Origin: Micromonospora purpureochromogenes
Lineage (GTDB): Bacteria > Actinomycetota > Actinomycetes > Mycobacteriales > Micromonosporaceae
Reading direction: 5' to 3'
DNA: 64,000 bases
Assembly (NCBI RefSeq): GCF_900091515.1
Contig: NZ_LT607410.1
Coordinates: 6,262,001-6,326,000, forward strand
Part shown: in pieces, positions 1 to 11,830 of the stretch
How positions within the stretch are numbered: position 1 is the stretch's first letter
Layout: every line of letters starts with the position of its first letter
Position numbers and translations under genes: made by a program
Notes under the pieces: generated by a model
Database searches by the model: none
Told to the model about the DNA's origin: nothing
The model's input: only the letters and a program-made list of their open reading frames with translations

Positions 1-3157
<3,157 letters not shown>

Positions 3158-3320
3158 CTGTGATCACTTCCAGGAAATCGACGCACGGCGACGGCCCCGC
3201 GTCCAGCCGGACGGGGGGTGCACCTGTCGAGACTATCCCGCTCGGGAGACAATCCGGGGTGGAGCCGTGGCGGTCGGGTCGGTACCGGATCCGCCGGCGG
3301 CCCCGGCGACGGGAGGAACG

Positions 3321-4223
3321 ATGCCGGACCAGGTCGGCGGTGATCCCCGGGCACGGACCACCGCGGGTCGGTGGCGGGTGCTGGGCGTCACCGACGGTGC
3401 CCTGCTCTACCAGGTGCGCTGCCTCGTCGACGATCCCGGCTGGCACGGGCCGCTGCCCAACCTGGGCCACCGGGTCTTCCTCGGCCGCTCCGGGGCCTCG
3501 CTGCGCCGGCTCAACGGGCAGCTCACCTTCGCCGACGCCACCTCGGTGCTGTTCAGCCGGCCCGGCGACGAGATGCACGTCAGCCACCCGCTCGGCGACG
3601 GCGACGTCTACACCTGCCTGGAGCTGTCACCGGAGCTGCTGGCCGACCGGCCGGACGCCGCGCAGTGGCTGGACCGGCGCGGCTGGGACGGCAGCGTGGA
3701 CGAACGCCTCGACCTGGAACACCGGATGCTGGTGGCCCGCTGCGCGCGGGGCGTGGACCGGTTCGAGTTCACCGAGCGGATGCACCGCTTCGTCGGCCGG
3801 CTGCTCAGCGCCAGCCCGATCGGCGCCGGCGAGCCCGGCGCGGAGATCGAACGGGCCGTCGGCCGGCGTCCCGCCACCCTGGCCGCGCACCGCCGGCTGG
3901 CCGACCGGGCCCGGCAGGTGCTCGCCGGCTCCGACTTCCGGCTGGGGCTGACCGAGGTGGCCGAGCAGGTGGGCTGCTCGCCGCACCACCTGAGCCGGGT
4001 GTTCCAGCGGGTCACCGGGCAGAGCCTCACCGCGTACCGCAACCGGCTGCGGGTCCGCGCGGTGCTCGACGTGCTGGCCGCCGACGACGGGCAGCCGCTG
4101 GGCACGGTCGCCGCCGACCACGGCTTCGCCGACCAGGCGCACCTGACCCGGGTGGTCCGGGAACGGGTGGGCCACCCGCCGGCCCGGCTGCGCCGGCTGC
4201 TCACCGCCGCCGAGGCGGCCTGA
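3321..4223 (+). CDS. AraC-family transcriptional regulator
   Basis: A 300-residue regulator. The C-terminal third carries the two helix-turn-helix units of the AraC/XylS family (LTEVAEQVGCSPHHLSRVFQRVTGQSLTAYRNRLRV, then GTVAADHGFADQAHLTRVVRERVGHPP). The N-terminal part (LLYQVRCLVDDPGWHGPLPNLGHRVFLGRSG) resembles a cupin-like sensory domain, but I cannot name a ligand. The ATG at 3321 is preceded by GGGAGG at a good distance; the frame is open much further upstream, but that part runs antisense to mfd and has no start signal. It is divergent from mfd across about 160 bases. Its targets are unknown; the downstream cyclase-family gene is a possible one, on position alone. Confidence 0.9.
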   Translation: MPDQVGGDPRARTTAGRWRVLGVTDGALLYQVRCLVDDPGWHGPLPNLGHRVFLGRSGASLRRLNGQLTFADATSVLFSRPGDEMHVSHPLGDGDVYTCLELSPELLADRPDAAQWLDRRGWDGSVDERLDLEHRMLVARCARGVDRFEFTERMHRFVGRLLSASPIGAGEPGAEIERAVGRRPATLAAHRRLADRARQVLAGSDFRLGLTEVAEQVGCSPHHLSRVFQRVTGQSLTAYRNRLRVRAVLDVLAADDGQPLGTVAADHGFADQAHLTRVVRERVGHPPARLRRLLTAAEAA

Positions 4224-4605
4224 CCGACCCCGGCCGCCATTCGAGCAAGAATCTTCAAGACCCCGAAGCTGCCCCGCCCCCAGGATGGACCACGTCGACC
4301 CGGACCGAGCCGCACGACGAGGCGGCCGGCGGGGGTGCGCGGACCTGTTCGGGGAGGCCCGCAGCCCCCGCCGGGACCGGCAGGCCCCGCAGGGCCCCGC
4401 CCGACACGGAGGTGCCGCGACCCCCCAGGCGCGGCACCTCCCCCTCCCCCACCCCACCCACGCCCCGCTCCATGCGCGCAGATTCACGGAAAGCGGGGCT
4501 ATTTCCGCGCCGGAGGCCACGAATTCTCCGAAAGTGCGCGGATCCTGCACGGGGGGCGGGCGGGTGGATCTTGACTGGGGTGGGTGGGCGTGGTCGGGTG
4601 GGTGG
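4224..4605. other. Intergenic region with hairpin and G-run tract
   Basis: No gene seen in these 380 bases. They contain an inverted repeat CGGAAA-N9-TTTCCG near 4490-4515, a CCCC-rich stretch, a TTGACT hexamer at 4571-4576 that could be a -35 box, and then a run of G tracts (4577-4602) leading straight into the start codon of the cyclase gene at 4606. Confidence 0.5.
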
Positions 4606-5517
4606 ATGGGAGAGCAGTACCGGGCGCAGTTCGACGCGGAGGTCACGTTCGCCAACGGGGGCGGGCTGCGGACCGAGGGGTTCCGGCTGGACATCCCGGG
4701 GCGGGAGATCGACGACGAGGCGCTGGCCGCGCTCTTCGTCCGGCACCTCGGGCTGCTGATGGTCGCCGACGTACGGATCACCGGCCGGACGATCATCGAG
4801 GAGCCGCACAAGGGCGGCCGGGGCGTCAGCGCCGACCCGGGTGACCAGGGCCGACGCCTGGTCGAGCTGAGTCACGTGATCACCGACGGCATGACCACCC
4901 TGCCCGGCTGGCCGGGCCCCCGGATCAGCGAGTGGCTGACCCGCGAGGCCTCCCGGGCGAACTACGCCCCGGGCACCGAGTTCCAGGTGGGCCGGATCGA
5001 CATGATCGCCAACACCGGGACGTACCTGGACACTCCCGCGCACCGCTGGGCCGAGGGCGTCGACCTCACCGGCGTCCCGCTGGACCGGCTCGCCGACCTG
5101 CCCGGCCTGGTGGTCCGGGTGCCGGCCGGCACCCGCGCGGTGGACCGGCTGCTGCTGGCGCCGTACGACGTCGCCGGGCGCGCGGTGCTGCTGCACACCG
5201 GCTGGTCCGCGCACTTCGGCACCGACCGGTACGGCGCGCCGGACGCCCCGTACCTCACCGGCGACGGGGCCCGCGCCCTAGTCGAGGCGGGCGCCGCGCT
5301 GGTCGGCGTCGACTCGATCAACATCGACGACATGAGCCCGGCGTCCGGGGGTGAGCGCCCGGCGCACAGCGCGCTGCTGGCCGCCGGCATCCCGATCGTG
5401 GAGCACCTGACCGGCCTGGACGCCCTGCCCCCGGACAGGTTCCGGTTCACCGCCGCCCCACCCATGGTGGCCGGCATGGGCACCTTCCCGGTCCGCGCCT
5501 TCGCCGTCGTCGGCTGA
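4606..5517 (+). CDS. Cyclase-family (kynurenine formamidase-like) protein
   Basis: A 303-residue protein. Residues from about 85 to the end match the cyclase/KynB fold (LVELSHVITDGMTTLPGWPGP, then GVDSINIDDM and AGIPIVEHLTGLDALP). Enzymes of this group are metal-dependent hydrolases acting on amides or rings, such as N-formylkynurenine. The usual metal-binding motif HxGTHxDxPxH reads NTGTYLDTPAHRW here, so two of the usual histidines are Asn and Tyr; Asp and the last His remain. Residues 1-70 (QYRAQFDAEVTFANGGGLRTEGFRLDIPG) form an extra domain not needed in KynB. The ATG at 4606 was chosen because the coding character of the frame begins there; a start at 4285 is possible but that segment is Pro/Arg-rich and unconvincing. 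The substrate cannot be named. Confidence 0.85.
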   Translation: MGEQYRAQFDAEVTFANGGGLRTEGFRLDIPGREIDDEALAALFVRHLGLLMVADVRITGRTIIEEPHKGGRGVSADPGDQGRRLVELSHVITDGMTTLPGWPGPRISEWLTREASRANYAPGTEFQVGRIDMIANTGTYLDTPAHRWAEGVDLTGVPLDRLADLPGLVVRVPAGTRAVDRLLLAPYDVAGRAVLLHTGWSAHFGTDRYGAPDAPYLTGDGARALVEAGAALVGVDSINIDDMSPASGGERPAHSALLAAGIPIVEHLTGLDALPPDRFRFTAAPPMVAGMGTFPVRAFAVVG

Positions 5518-5593
5518 CCCGACTCCCCGGCGGCCGGCCGGACGCGGGCACCGGTGGAACCGGAAACAGGGCCAGGACAGCCGGCACCGCTGC

Positions 5594-6634
5594 TCAGTAG
5601 CGCACCGAGATCCGCCGCTCGACGGCGTCCACCCGGATCTCCCCGCCGTACGGGATGATCAGCTGCGGGTCGGTGTGGCCGAGGTCGACGTCGAAGACCG
5701 CCACCGCGTCGGGGCGGTACGGGGCCAGCGCCCGGCTGACCGCCTCCCGCTGCGCCTGGGCCCACGCCAGCCGGTCCGCGACCGGCCGGGGGTTGTCGAA
5801 GTCCCACGCCTTGGGGCGGCCGACGACGACGGCGGGGAAGGTCGCGAGCAGTCCGCGCTCGCCCATGTTCCGCACGATCCGGAACACCTCCTGGGCGCTC
5901 GGGAGCTCCTCCGAGGTTTCGAGCACCAGCACCGAGCCGGCCAGTTCCGCGGCGGCGGGGACCCGGTCGGCGGCCATCAGCCAGTGCAGGATCTCCAGGT
6001 TGCCGCCCCAGGTGCGCCCCTGGACCACGGTCGCCGGGCCCTGCCAGTGCCAGCCGGTGCCGGGGAACATCACCGGCTCCTGCGTCAGGGTGGCCGGGTC
6101 GCGCCAGTCGCGCGGTTCGTCGCCCCACTCCGGGGCGGGCGTGAGGTCGTACCAGCCGGAGGTGAACAGGGCGGCGCGCAGCGAGTCGAAGGTGAGCGGG
6201 TGCGGCCTGCCGGACCGGCCGAGGTGCACCAGCACCGACCCGCCGTGGTACGCCACGATGCCCAGCCGGTACAGGTGGTTGAGGACGTTGGTGTTGTCGG
6301 AGTAGCCGAAGTACGGCTTCGGGTTGGCCCGCAGCACCGCGTCGTCCAGGTGCGGGGTGACCGTGATCAGGTCGTCGCCACCCACGGTGGCCAGCACGGC
6401 GGTGATCGTCGGGTCGGCGAAGGCGGCGGTGAGGTCCCGGGCCCGGTCCCTCGGGTCGGCGCCCATCGTCCGGGTCGTCGGATACTCCACCGGCTCCAGG
6501 CCGAACTCCTCGCGCAGCCGGCGCAGGCCCAGCTCGTACACGTGGGGGAAGAGACCCGGCAGGCCGGCGGAGGGTGAGACGACCGCGACCCGGTCGCCGG
6601 GGCGGGGCTTGCGCGGGTAGGTCGGGAAGGTCAT
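5594..6634 (-). CDS. S66-family LD-carboxypeptidase (MccF/LdcA-like)
   Basis: A 346-residue serine peptidase of family S66. Members cut the L,D bond of murein tetrapeptides (LdcA) or detoxify microcin C-type peptide-nucleotides (MccF). The N-terminus PRKPRPGDRVAVVSPSAG is the family opening; the nucleophile sits in FGYSDNTN (Ser at about residue 112), the Glu in the LVLETSEE segment and the His in LGHTDPQLIIPYGG. Length and spacing fit MccF-like members, and there is no signal peptide, so it should act in the cytoplasm. It is convergent with the cyclase gene. The ATG is probably leaderless: TAGCGT on the minus strand (6641-6646) ends six bases before it. Whether it is a murein recycling or immunity enzyme cannot be told from sequence alone. 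Confidence 0.92.
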   Translation of the reverse strand: MTFPTYPRKPRPGDRVAVVSPSAGLPGLFPHVYELGLRRLREEFGLEPVEYPTTRTMGADPRDRARDLTAAFADPTITAVLATVGGDDLITVTPHLDDAVLRANPKPYFGYSDNTNVLNHLYRLGIVAYHGGSVLVHLGRSGRPHPLTFDSLRAALFTSGWYDLTPAPEWGDEPRDWRDPATLTQEPVMFPGTGWHWQGPATVVQGRTWGGNLEILHWLMAADRVPAAAELAGSVLVLETSEELPSAQEVFRIVRNMGERGLLATFPAVVVGRPKAWDFDNPRPVADRLAWAQAQREAVSRALAPYRPDAVAVFDVDLGHTDPQLIIPYGGEIRVDAVERRISVRY

Positions 6635-6752
6635 GTCCGGACGCTACCGAGCGCGGCCAACGGGTTTTCCGGTCGTCCGCCCGACCCGAGCCGGTGGCGG
6701 GCCCCGCCGGGCAGGGCGGGCGAAACGCCCCGAACACGGGCAAGTGGGGCCC

Positions 6753-6758
6753 TAGGCT
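6753..6758 (+). promoter_or_regulatory. -10 box of leaderless promoter
   Basis: TAGGCT, six bases before the GTG of the 6765 gene; fits actinobacterial TANNNT with transcription starting at the start codon. Confidence 0.6.
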
Positions 6759-6764
6759 GGCGAC

Positions 6765-7802
6765 GTGGACGAGGAGCCGGAGCTGCGGACCCGCGAGTGG
6801 CTGCCGCGCACGGCGGCCCTGCTGGTCGGCACCCTGGCCCTGGCCACGGCGTTCATCGCGGCCTACGTGGGGGCGCTGCACCAGCCGACCCCGCGCGACG
6901 TCCCGGTCGGCGTGGTCGTCGGCGACCAGCGCGCCCAGGCCGTGCTCGCCGGGGTGCGCGGCCAGACCGACACGATCAAACCCATCGAGTACGACGACCG
7001 GGCCGCGGCCGACGACGGCCTGATCGGCCGCGAGGTGTACGCGGTGCTCAGCTCGACGCCCGAGGGAAAGCTCCTGCTGACCACCGCCAGCGCGTCCGCG
7101 CCCGCCGCCACGGAACTCGTCACCCGGGTGCTGACCACCGCCGCCGGGCGGGCCCAGAGCCCGATCGAGGTCACCGACGAGGTGCCGGTCTCCGCCGACG
7201 ACCCGCGCGGCCTGGTGCCGTTCTACCTGGCGGTCGGCCTGGTGCTGGGCGGCTACCTGGCGTCGACCGCGCTGGGCATCTCGCTCGGCACCGCCCCGCG
7301 CAGTCTCCGCCGGGCCGGCCTGCGGATCGCCTCGCTGGCGGTGTACGCCGTGCTGCTGGCGGTGATCGCCACGCTGCTGGTCGGGCCGGTGCTCGACGTC
7401 TGGGACCACGACCTGCCGACGCTCGCCGCCGTCGGCATGCTCGCCGCCTTCGCCGCCGCCATGGTCGCCGCCGCCGTCCAGGCCTGGCTGGGCCTGCTCG
7501 GCACCGGACTGGTGATCCTGCTGCTGGTGGTGCTCGGCAACCCCGGCTCCGGCGGGATCTACGCCCCGGAGTTCCTGCCCGCGTTCCTGCGCGGCATGCA
7601 CCGCTGGAACGTCCCCGGGCTGGCCACCGATCTGGTCAAGTCGGCGGTCTACTTCGACCTGCGGGCCGCCCGGTGGCCGCTGGCCGGCCTGCTGGTCTGG
7701 GTCGCGCTCGGGCTGCTGGGCCTGCTCACCGCCACCCTGGTGCGGGGCCGCCGGGCCGCCCGACGGCCGGGGCGGCGGCTGGAAACCAGGCCGGACGCGT
7801 GA
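6765..7802 (+). CDS. Membrane protein, ABC-2/YhgE-Pip-like
   Basis: A 345-residue membrane protein of the general shape of the YhgE/Pip and DUF3533 families: one hydrophobic segment near the N-terminus (TAALLVGTLALATAFIAAYVGAL), a soluble extracytoplasmic domain of about 130 residues, then five or so membrane segments from residue 150 to 335. Such proteins resemble the permease part of ABC-2 exporters, but there is no ATPase gene next to it. The GTG at 6765 has no ribosome binding site; TAGGCT at 6753-6758 ends six bases before it, the pattern of a leaderless mRNA. Function unknown. Confidence 0.8.
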   Translation: MDEEPELRTREWLPRTAALLVGTLALATAFIAAYVGALHQPTPRDVPVGVVVGDQRAQAVLAGVRGQTDTIKPIEYDDRAAADDGLIGREVYAVLSSTPEGKLLLTTASASAPAATELVTRVLTTAAGRAQSPIEVTDEVPVSADDPRGLVPFYLAVGLVLGGYLASTALGISLGTAPRSLRRAGLRIASLAVYAVLLAVIATLLVGPVLDVWDHDLPTLAAVGMLAAFAAAMVAAAVQAWLGLLGTGLVILLLVVLGNPGSGGIYAPEFLPAFLRGMHRWNVPGLATDLVKSAVYFDLRAARWPLAGLLVWVALGLLGLLTATLVRGRRAARRPGRRLETRPDA

Positions 7803-7867
7803 AGCCGGCGGAAATCGTGGGGAAGGTGACATCGCGGGCCCCCTCCTTACCGACGGGTCCCCACGGA

Positions 7868-7897
7868 TACGATCGACGGAGTCGGACAGCGCTGTCC
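7868..7897 (+). promoter_or_regulatory. ppc promoter with 14-bp palindrome
   Basis: TACGAT at 7868-7873 is a good -10 box for ppc. Starting at 7884, just after the expected transcription start, is a perfect 14-base palindrome GGACAGCGCTGTCC. Its position would let a bound repressor block initiation. No regulator is identified. Confidence 0.5.
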
Positions 7898-7919
7898 TTC
7901 GTACTCACGTAAGGAGCGC

Positions 7920-10709
7920 ATGGTGACCGACCAGCACGACCACGACGGCCCCGACGCCGCCCTGCGAGCCGACATCCGCCGCCTCGGCACTCTGCTCGGC
8001 CAGACCCTGGCCCGCCAGGAGGGCCGCCCCCTGCTCGACCTGGTCGAGGAGATCCGCGCCCAGGTCCGCTCCGACGCTCCCGCCGCCGCGCAGCGGCTCG
8101 GCGGGCTGGACGTCACCACCGGCACCAAGCTGGCCCGCGCCTTCTCCACCTACTTCCACCTGGCCAACATCACCGAGCAGGTGCACCGCGCCCGGGACCT
8201 GCGCCGACGCCGGGCGGCGCACGGCGGCTGGCTGGACCAGGCGGCCAAGATGATCGCCGAGCGCGGCGTGCCGGCCGAGGAGATCGCCGCGGCGGCCCGC
8301 CGGCTCGCGGTACGCCCGGTCTTCACCGCCCACCCCACCGAGGCGGCCCGCCGCTCGATCCTGTCCAAGCTGCGCGCCATCGCCGACGAACTGGACACCG
8401 AGACCGCCAACGCCATCCTCTACGGCGCCAGCGACGAGGGACCGGCCAACCGGCGCCTGGCCGAGCTGCTGGACCTGATGTGGCAGACCGACGAGCTGCG
8501 GCTGGACCGGCCGGACCCGACCGACGAGGCCCGCAACGCCATCTACTACCTGCGCGACCTGTACGCCGAGGCCGCCCCGCAGGTGCTCGACGACCTCGCC
8601 GACACCCTGCGCACCCTCGGCGTGGAGACCTCGCCGACGGCCCGGCCGCTGACCTTCGGCACCTGGATCGGCGGCGACCGGGACGGCAACCCGTTCGTCA
8701 CCCCGACGGTCACCCGCGAGGTGCTCCACATCCAGCACGAGCACGGCATCAGCGCCACCGAGAAGGCGATGGACCAGCTCATCAACGAGGTCTCGGTCTC
8801 CCGGCGACTACGGGCGGTGTCGCTGGACCTCTCCGCCAGCCTCGCCGCCGACCTGGACGCGCTGCCCGAGGTGGCACCCCGGTTCCGGCGGGTCAACGCG
8901 GAGGAGCCGTACCGGCTCAAGGCGCGGTGCGTGAAGGCCAAGCTGGCCAACACCCGGGAGCGGCTGCGCCGGGGCACCCCGCACGTGCCGGGGCGGGACT
9001 ACCGCGGCTCGGCCGAGCTGATCGCCGACCTGGAGCTGCTGCGCGCCTCGCTGGCCCGCAACTCCGGGCAGCTCACCGCCGTCGGCCGGCTCGCCTCCAC
9101 CATTCGTACGGTCTCCGCGTTCGGGCTGCACCTGGCCACCATGGACGTGCGCGAGCACGCCGAGGCGCACCACGCGGTGCTGGCCCAGCTCTACGCGGCG
9201 GTCGGCGAGGTGTCGGACTACCCGTCGCTGACCCGGCTGGAGCGGACCAAGCTCCTCGCCGACGAGCTGGCCGGCCGCCGGCCGCTGTCGACGCTGGACA
9301 CCCCGCTGACCGAGAACGCGCAGAAGACGTTCGACGTGTTCGGCGCGATCCGCGAGGCGCAGGACCGGTTCGGCGCCGAGGTGATCGAGTCGTACATCAT
9401 CTCGATGACCCTCGGCATCGACGACGTGCTCGCCGCCGTGGTGCTGGGGCGCGAGGCCGGGCTGATCGACGTGCACAGCGGCCGGGCCCGGATCGGCTTC
9501 GTGCCGCTGCTGGAGACCCCGGCGGAGCTGAACGCCGGCGGCGAGCTGCTCGACGAGCTGCTGTCGCTGCCCGCGTACCGGGCGCTGGTCGCGGCCCGCG
9601 GCGACGTGCAGGAGGTGATGCTGGGCTACTCCGACTCCAACAAGGAGGCCGGCATCACCACCAGCCAGTGGTCGATCCACCGGGCGCAGCGGGCGCTGCG
9701 GGACGTGGCCGCCCGGCACGGCGTGCACCTGCGGCTCTTCCACGGCCGGGGCGGCACGGTCGGGCGCGGCGGCGGGCCGACGCACGAGGCGGTCCTGGCC
9801 CAGCCGTACGGCACCCTGGACGGCGCGATCAAGGTGACCGAGCAGGGCGAGGTCATCTCCGACAAGTACACGCTGCCGGCGCTGGCCCGGGAGAACCTCG
9901 AGCTGACCGTGGCGGCGGTGCTGCAGGCGACGCTGCTGCACACCGCGCCCCGCCAGCCCGCCGAGATGCTGGAGCGCTGGGACGCGGCGATGGACGTGGT
10001 CTCCGAGTCGGCCTTCCGCTCCTACCGGGGTCTGGTCGAGGACCCGGACCTGCCGGCGTACTTCTGGGCCTCCACCCCCACCGAGCTGCTCGGCGCGCTC
10101 AACATCGGCTCCCGGCCGGCGAAGCGGCCGAACACCGGGGCCGGGCTGGGCGGGCTGCGAGCCATCCCGTGGGTGTTCGGCTGGACGCAGACCCGGCAGA
10201 TCGTGCCGGGCTGGTTCGGGGTCGGCTCCGGGCTGGCGGCGGCGCGGGCGGCCGGCCTGGAGGACGTGCTCGCCGAGATGAACCGCAACTGGCACTTCTT
10301 CCGCACGTTCCTGTCGAACGTCGAGATGATGCTCACCAAGACCGACCTGAGCATCGCCCGCCGCTACGTGGAGACCCTGGTCCCGAAGAAGCTGCACCCG
10401 ATCTTCGACAAGATCGAGCAGGAGTACGAGCTGACCAAGCAGGAGGTGCTGGCGGTGACCGCCGCACCGGCCCTGCTGGAGAACTCGCCGGTGCTCCAGC
10501 GCACCCTCGCGGTCCGCGACACCTACCTGGAGCCGCTGCACCACCTCCAGGTGGCGCTGCTGCGGCAGTACCGGGACTCGGGGGCCGCCGGGCGGGCGAT
10601 GGCGACCGCGCCGGGCGGCCGTCGTGCACCGAGCGACGGTACGGCGTTGGAGCGGGCGCTGCTCACCACGGTCAACGGCATCGCCGCCGGGATGCGCAAC
10701 ACCGGCTGA
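7920..10709 (+). CDS. ppc: Phosphoenolpyruvate carboxylase
   Basis: PEP carboxylase makes oxaloacetate from PEP and bicarbonate, feeding the TCA cycle. The 929-residue length is normal for the bacterial enzyme. Signatures are clear: the first catalytic His in FTAHPTEA (His138), the glycine-rich loop with the second His in [14 protein letters not shown] (His608), and [15 protein letters not shown]. The C-terminus is NTG with the final residues usual for the family's allosteric end. The ATG at 7920 follows AAGGAGCGC. A strong hairpin terminator follows the stop at once. With pckG at 43.3-45.2 kb the window carries both directions of the PEP-oxaloacetate exchange. Confidence 0.98.
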   Translation: MVTDQHDHDGPDAALRADIRRLGTLLGQTLARQEGRPLLDLVEEIRAQVRSDAPAAAQRLGGLDVTTGTKLARAFSTYFHLANITEQVHRARDLRRRRAAHGGWLDQAAKMIAERGVPAEEIAAAARRLAVRPVFTAHPTEAARRSILSKLRAIADELDTETANAILYGASDEGPANRRLAELLDLMWQTDELRLDRPDPTDEARNAIYYLRDLYAEAAPQVLDDLADTLRTLGVETSPTARPLTFGTWIGGDRDGNPFVTPTVTREVLHIQHEHGISATEKAMDQLINEVSVSRRLRAVSLDLSASLAADLDALPEVAPRFRRVNAEEPYRLKARCVKAKLANTRERLRRGTPHVPGRDYRGSAELIADLELLRASLARNSGQLTAVGRLASTIRTVSAFGLHLATMDVREHAEAHHAVLAQLYAAVGEVSDYPSLTRLERTKLLADELAGRRPLSTLDTPLTENAQKTFDVFGAIREAQDRFGAEVIESYIISMTLGIDDVLAAVVLGREAGLIDVHSGRARIGFVPLLETPAELNAGGELLDELLSLPAYRALVAARGDVQEVMLGYSDSNKEAGITTSQWSIHRAQRALRDVAARHGVHLRLFHGRGGTVGRGGGPTHEAVLAQPYGTLDGAIKVTEQGEVISDKYTLPALARENLELTVAAVLQATLLHTAPRQPAEMLERWDAAMDVVSESAFRSYRGLVEDPDLPAYFWASTPTELLGALNIGSRPAKRPNTGAGLGGLRAIPWVFGWTQTRQIVPGWFGVGSGLAAARAAGLEDVLAEMNRNWHFFRTFLSNVEMMLTKTDLSIARRYVETLVPKKLHPIFDKIEQEYELTKQEVLAVTAAPALLENSPVLQRTLAVRDTYLEPLHHLQVALLRQYRDSGAAGRAMATAPGGRRAPSDGTALERALLTTVNGIAAGMRNTG

Positions 10710-10719
10710 CGGACGCGAC

Positions 10720-10754
10720 GAGAAGGCCCCGGTCACGCCGACCGGGGCCTTCTC
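10720..10754 (+). terminator. Terminator of ppc
   Basis: Perfect 14-bp stem (GAGAAGGCCCCGGT and its complement) with a 7-base loop, ten bases after the ppc stop and just before the convergent gene ending at 10775, so it may serve both strands. Confidence 0.85.
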
Positions 10755-10774
10755 GCGTGCCGTTCAACCGGCGG

Positions 10775-11629
10775 TCACCAGTCGCCGCCGCCGAAATCGC
10801 CGCCCCCGAAATCGCCGCCCCCGAAGTCCCCGCCGCCGAAATCGCCGCCGCCGAAGTCGCCGCCGCCGAAGTCGGCTGCCTGGTCGGCGCCGCCGAAGTC
10901 GCCCTGGTCGCCGTAGTCCGCGCCCTGGCCCCCCGCGCCCTGGTCCCCGGCGTCGCCCTGGTCGCCGTAGTCGGCGCCGTCGCCGAAGCCCTCCTGGTAG
11001 CCGGCCTCGTAGCCGTAACCCGGGTCGGCGAAGGCCGGCGAGAAGAGCGCGTCGGCGATCAGCAGCCCGCCGAGCACCCCGGCGCCCGCGCCCAGCGCGG
11101 TCTTCCACCAGGGGGTGGAGTACCAGCCGGCCGGCACCGGCCGCCCCTGGTAGCGCCCACCCGGGTAGTAGTACGGGGTGTCCTGGCCCGGCTGCGGGCC
11201 GGCCTTGAACGTCTGCCCCTGCACCTGCACCTGGCGTTCCTTGGTCAACTCGCCGGCGCCCTGCGCGGCGGCCAGCGGGGGCAGCTCCGGCCCCGGGTCC
11301 AGGCCGAGCGCCAACCGCGCCGCCCGGGCGTACGCCAGCCCCTCCAGCGCGGTCTCCCGGGCCAGCCGGTACTGCTGGACCGTCCCGGCCTGCTCCAGCT
11401 GGCTGCCGGCGGCGTTGTAGCGCTCCGCGGCGTCGACCAGGGCCTGGCGGACGGCCGGGGCGTCGCCGTGCAGGTTCATCACCTGGCCGCCGAGGCGTTC
11501 GTACCAGCGCTGGGCGTCGGCGCGCACGTCGGCGAGGCTGCGCGCCTCGCGGGCGGCCTGTTCCCGCCGCCACCAGACGAACCCGCCGACCAGGAGGGCC
11601 ACGAGAATCGCCACGAGCAGAAGTTCCAT
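10775..11629 (-). CDS. Gly/Asp-rich membrane protein of unknown function
   Basis: A 284-residue protein I do not recognise. It starts with one membrane anchor (MELLLVAILVALLVGGFVWW), followed by a helical charged region to about residue 120 and a Pro/Tyr-rich linker. A second hydrophobic stretch (TALGAGAGVLGGLLIADALF) lies near residue 190. The last 80 residues are low complexity: Asp-Tyr-Gly-Asp repeats and then six copies of the GGGDF unit ending in GGGDW. The ATG at 11629 was chosen because the anchor begins there; TACGTT on the minus strand (11637-11642) ends seven bases before it, so it is probably leaderless. A longer start at 11674 would add 15 residues that run toward the TnpB element. 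Confidence 0.75.
   Translation of the reverse strand: MELLLVAILVALLVGGFVWWRREQAAREARSLADVRADAQRWYERLGGQVMNLHGDAPAVRQALVDAAERYNAAGSQLEQAGTVQQYRLARETALEGLAYARAARLALGLDPGPELPPLAAAQGAGELTKERQVQVQGQTFKAGPQPGQDTPYYYPGGRYQGRPVPAGWYSTPWWKTALGAGAGVLGGLLIADALFSPAFADPGYGYEAGYQEGFGDGADYGDQGDAGDQGAGGQGADYGDQGDFGGADQAADFGGGDFGGGDFGGGDFGGGDFGGGDFGGGDW
10779..10870 (-). repeat. Coding repeat for GGGDF units
   Basis: Six in-frame 15-base units encoding Gly-Gly-Gly-Asp-Phe at the 3' end of the 10775-11629 gene (the last ends in Trp). Runs of the same codons make it prone to slippage, so copy number may vary between strains. Confidence 0.85.
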
Positions 11630-11680
11630 GCCGCTGAACGTACCCGCAGACGTCGGGTCGTACCCGTTTGGCAAGCTCTG

Positions 11681-11830
11681 TTGACATCCTCCCCCGCCTA
11701 AAGGCGGGGGATTCCCCCGGTCACCCGGGAGGGTTCCTGGTTCATCGCAGACTGCACGGAAGGTTGCCCTTCGTGTCTGACGTCCGCTCCGCAGGCGTTT
11801 TTCGTCTCCGCCAGCCCGGCGGCGACAACG
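11681..11830 (-). ncRNA. Probable omega (re)RNA guide RNA of TnpB
   Basis: In characterised TnpB systems the guide RNA scaffold covers the 3' end of tnpB and the right end, and the guide is the flanking DNA just beyond it. By that rule the scaffold would end at 11681 and the guide would begin with CAGAGCTTGCCAAACG, read on the minus strand. The 5' limit given is a guess; this is inference from the family, with only the right-end hairpin and TCAA visible. Confidence 0.45.
11691..11710. repeat. Right-end hairpin of the TnpB element
   Basis: Perfect 8-bp stem (CCCCCGCC / GGCGGGGG) with a TAAA loop. The tnpB stop codon (minus-strand TAG, plus 11698-11700) lies inside the hairpin. Confidence 0.85.

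Noticed and set aside
4285..4605. N-terminal extension of the cyclase-family protein
   Set aside because: The stretch is Pro/Arg-rich with no ribosome binding site and holds intergenic-type repeats; coding character starts at 4606.
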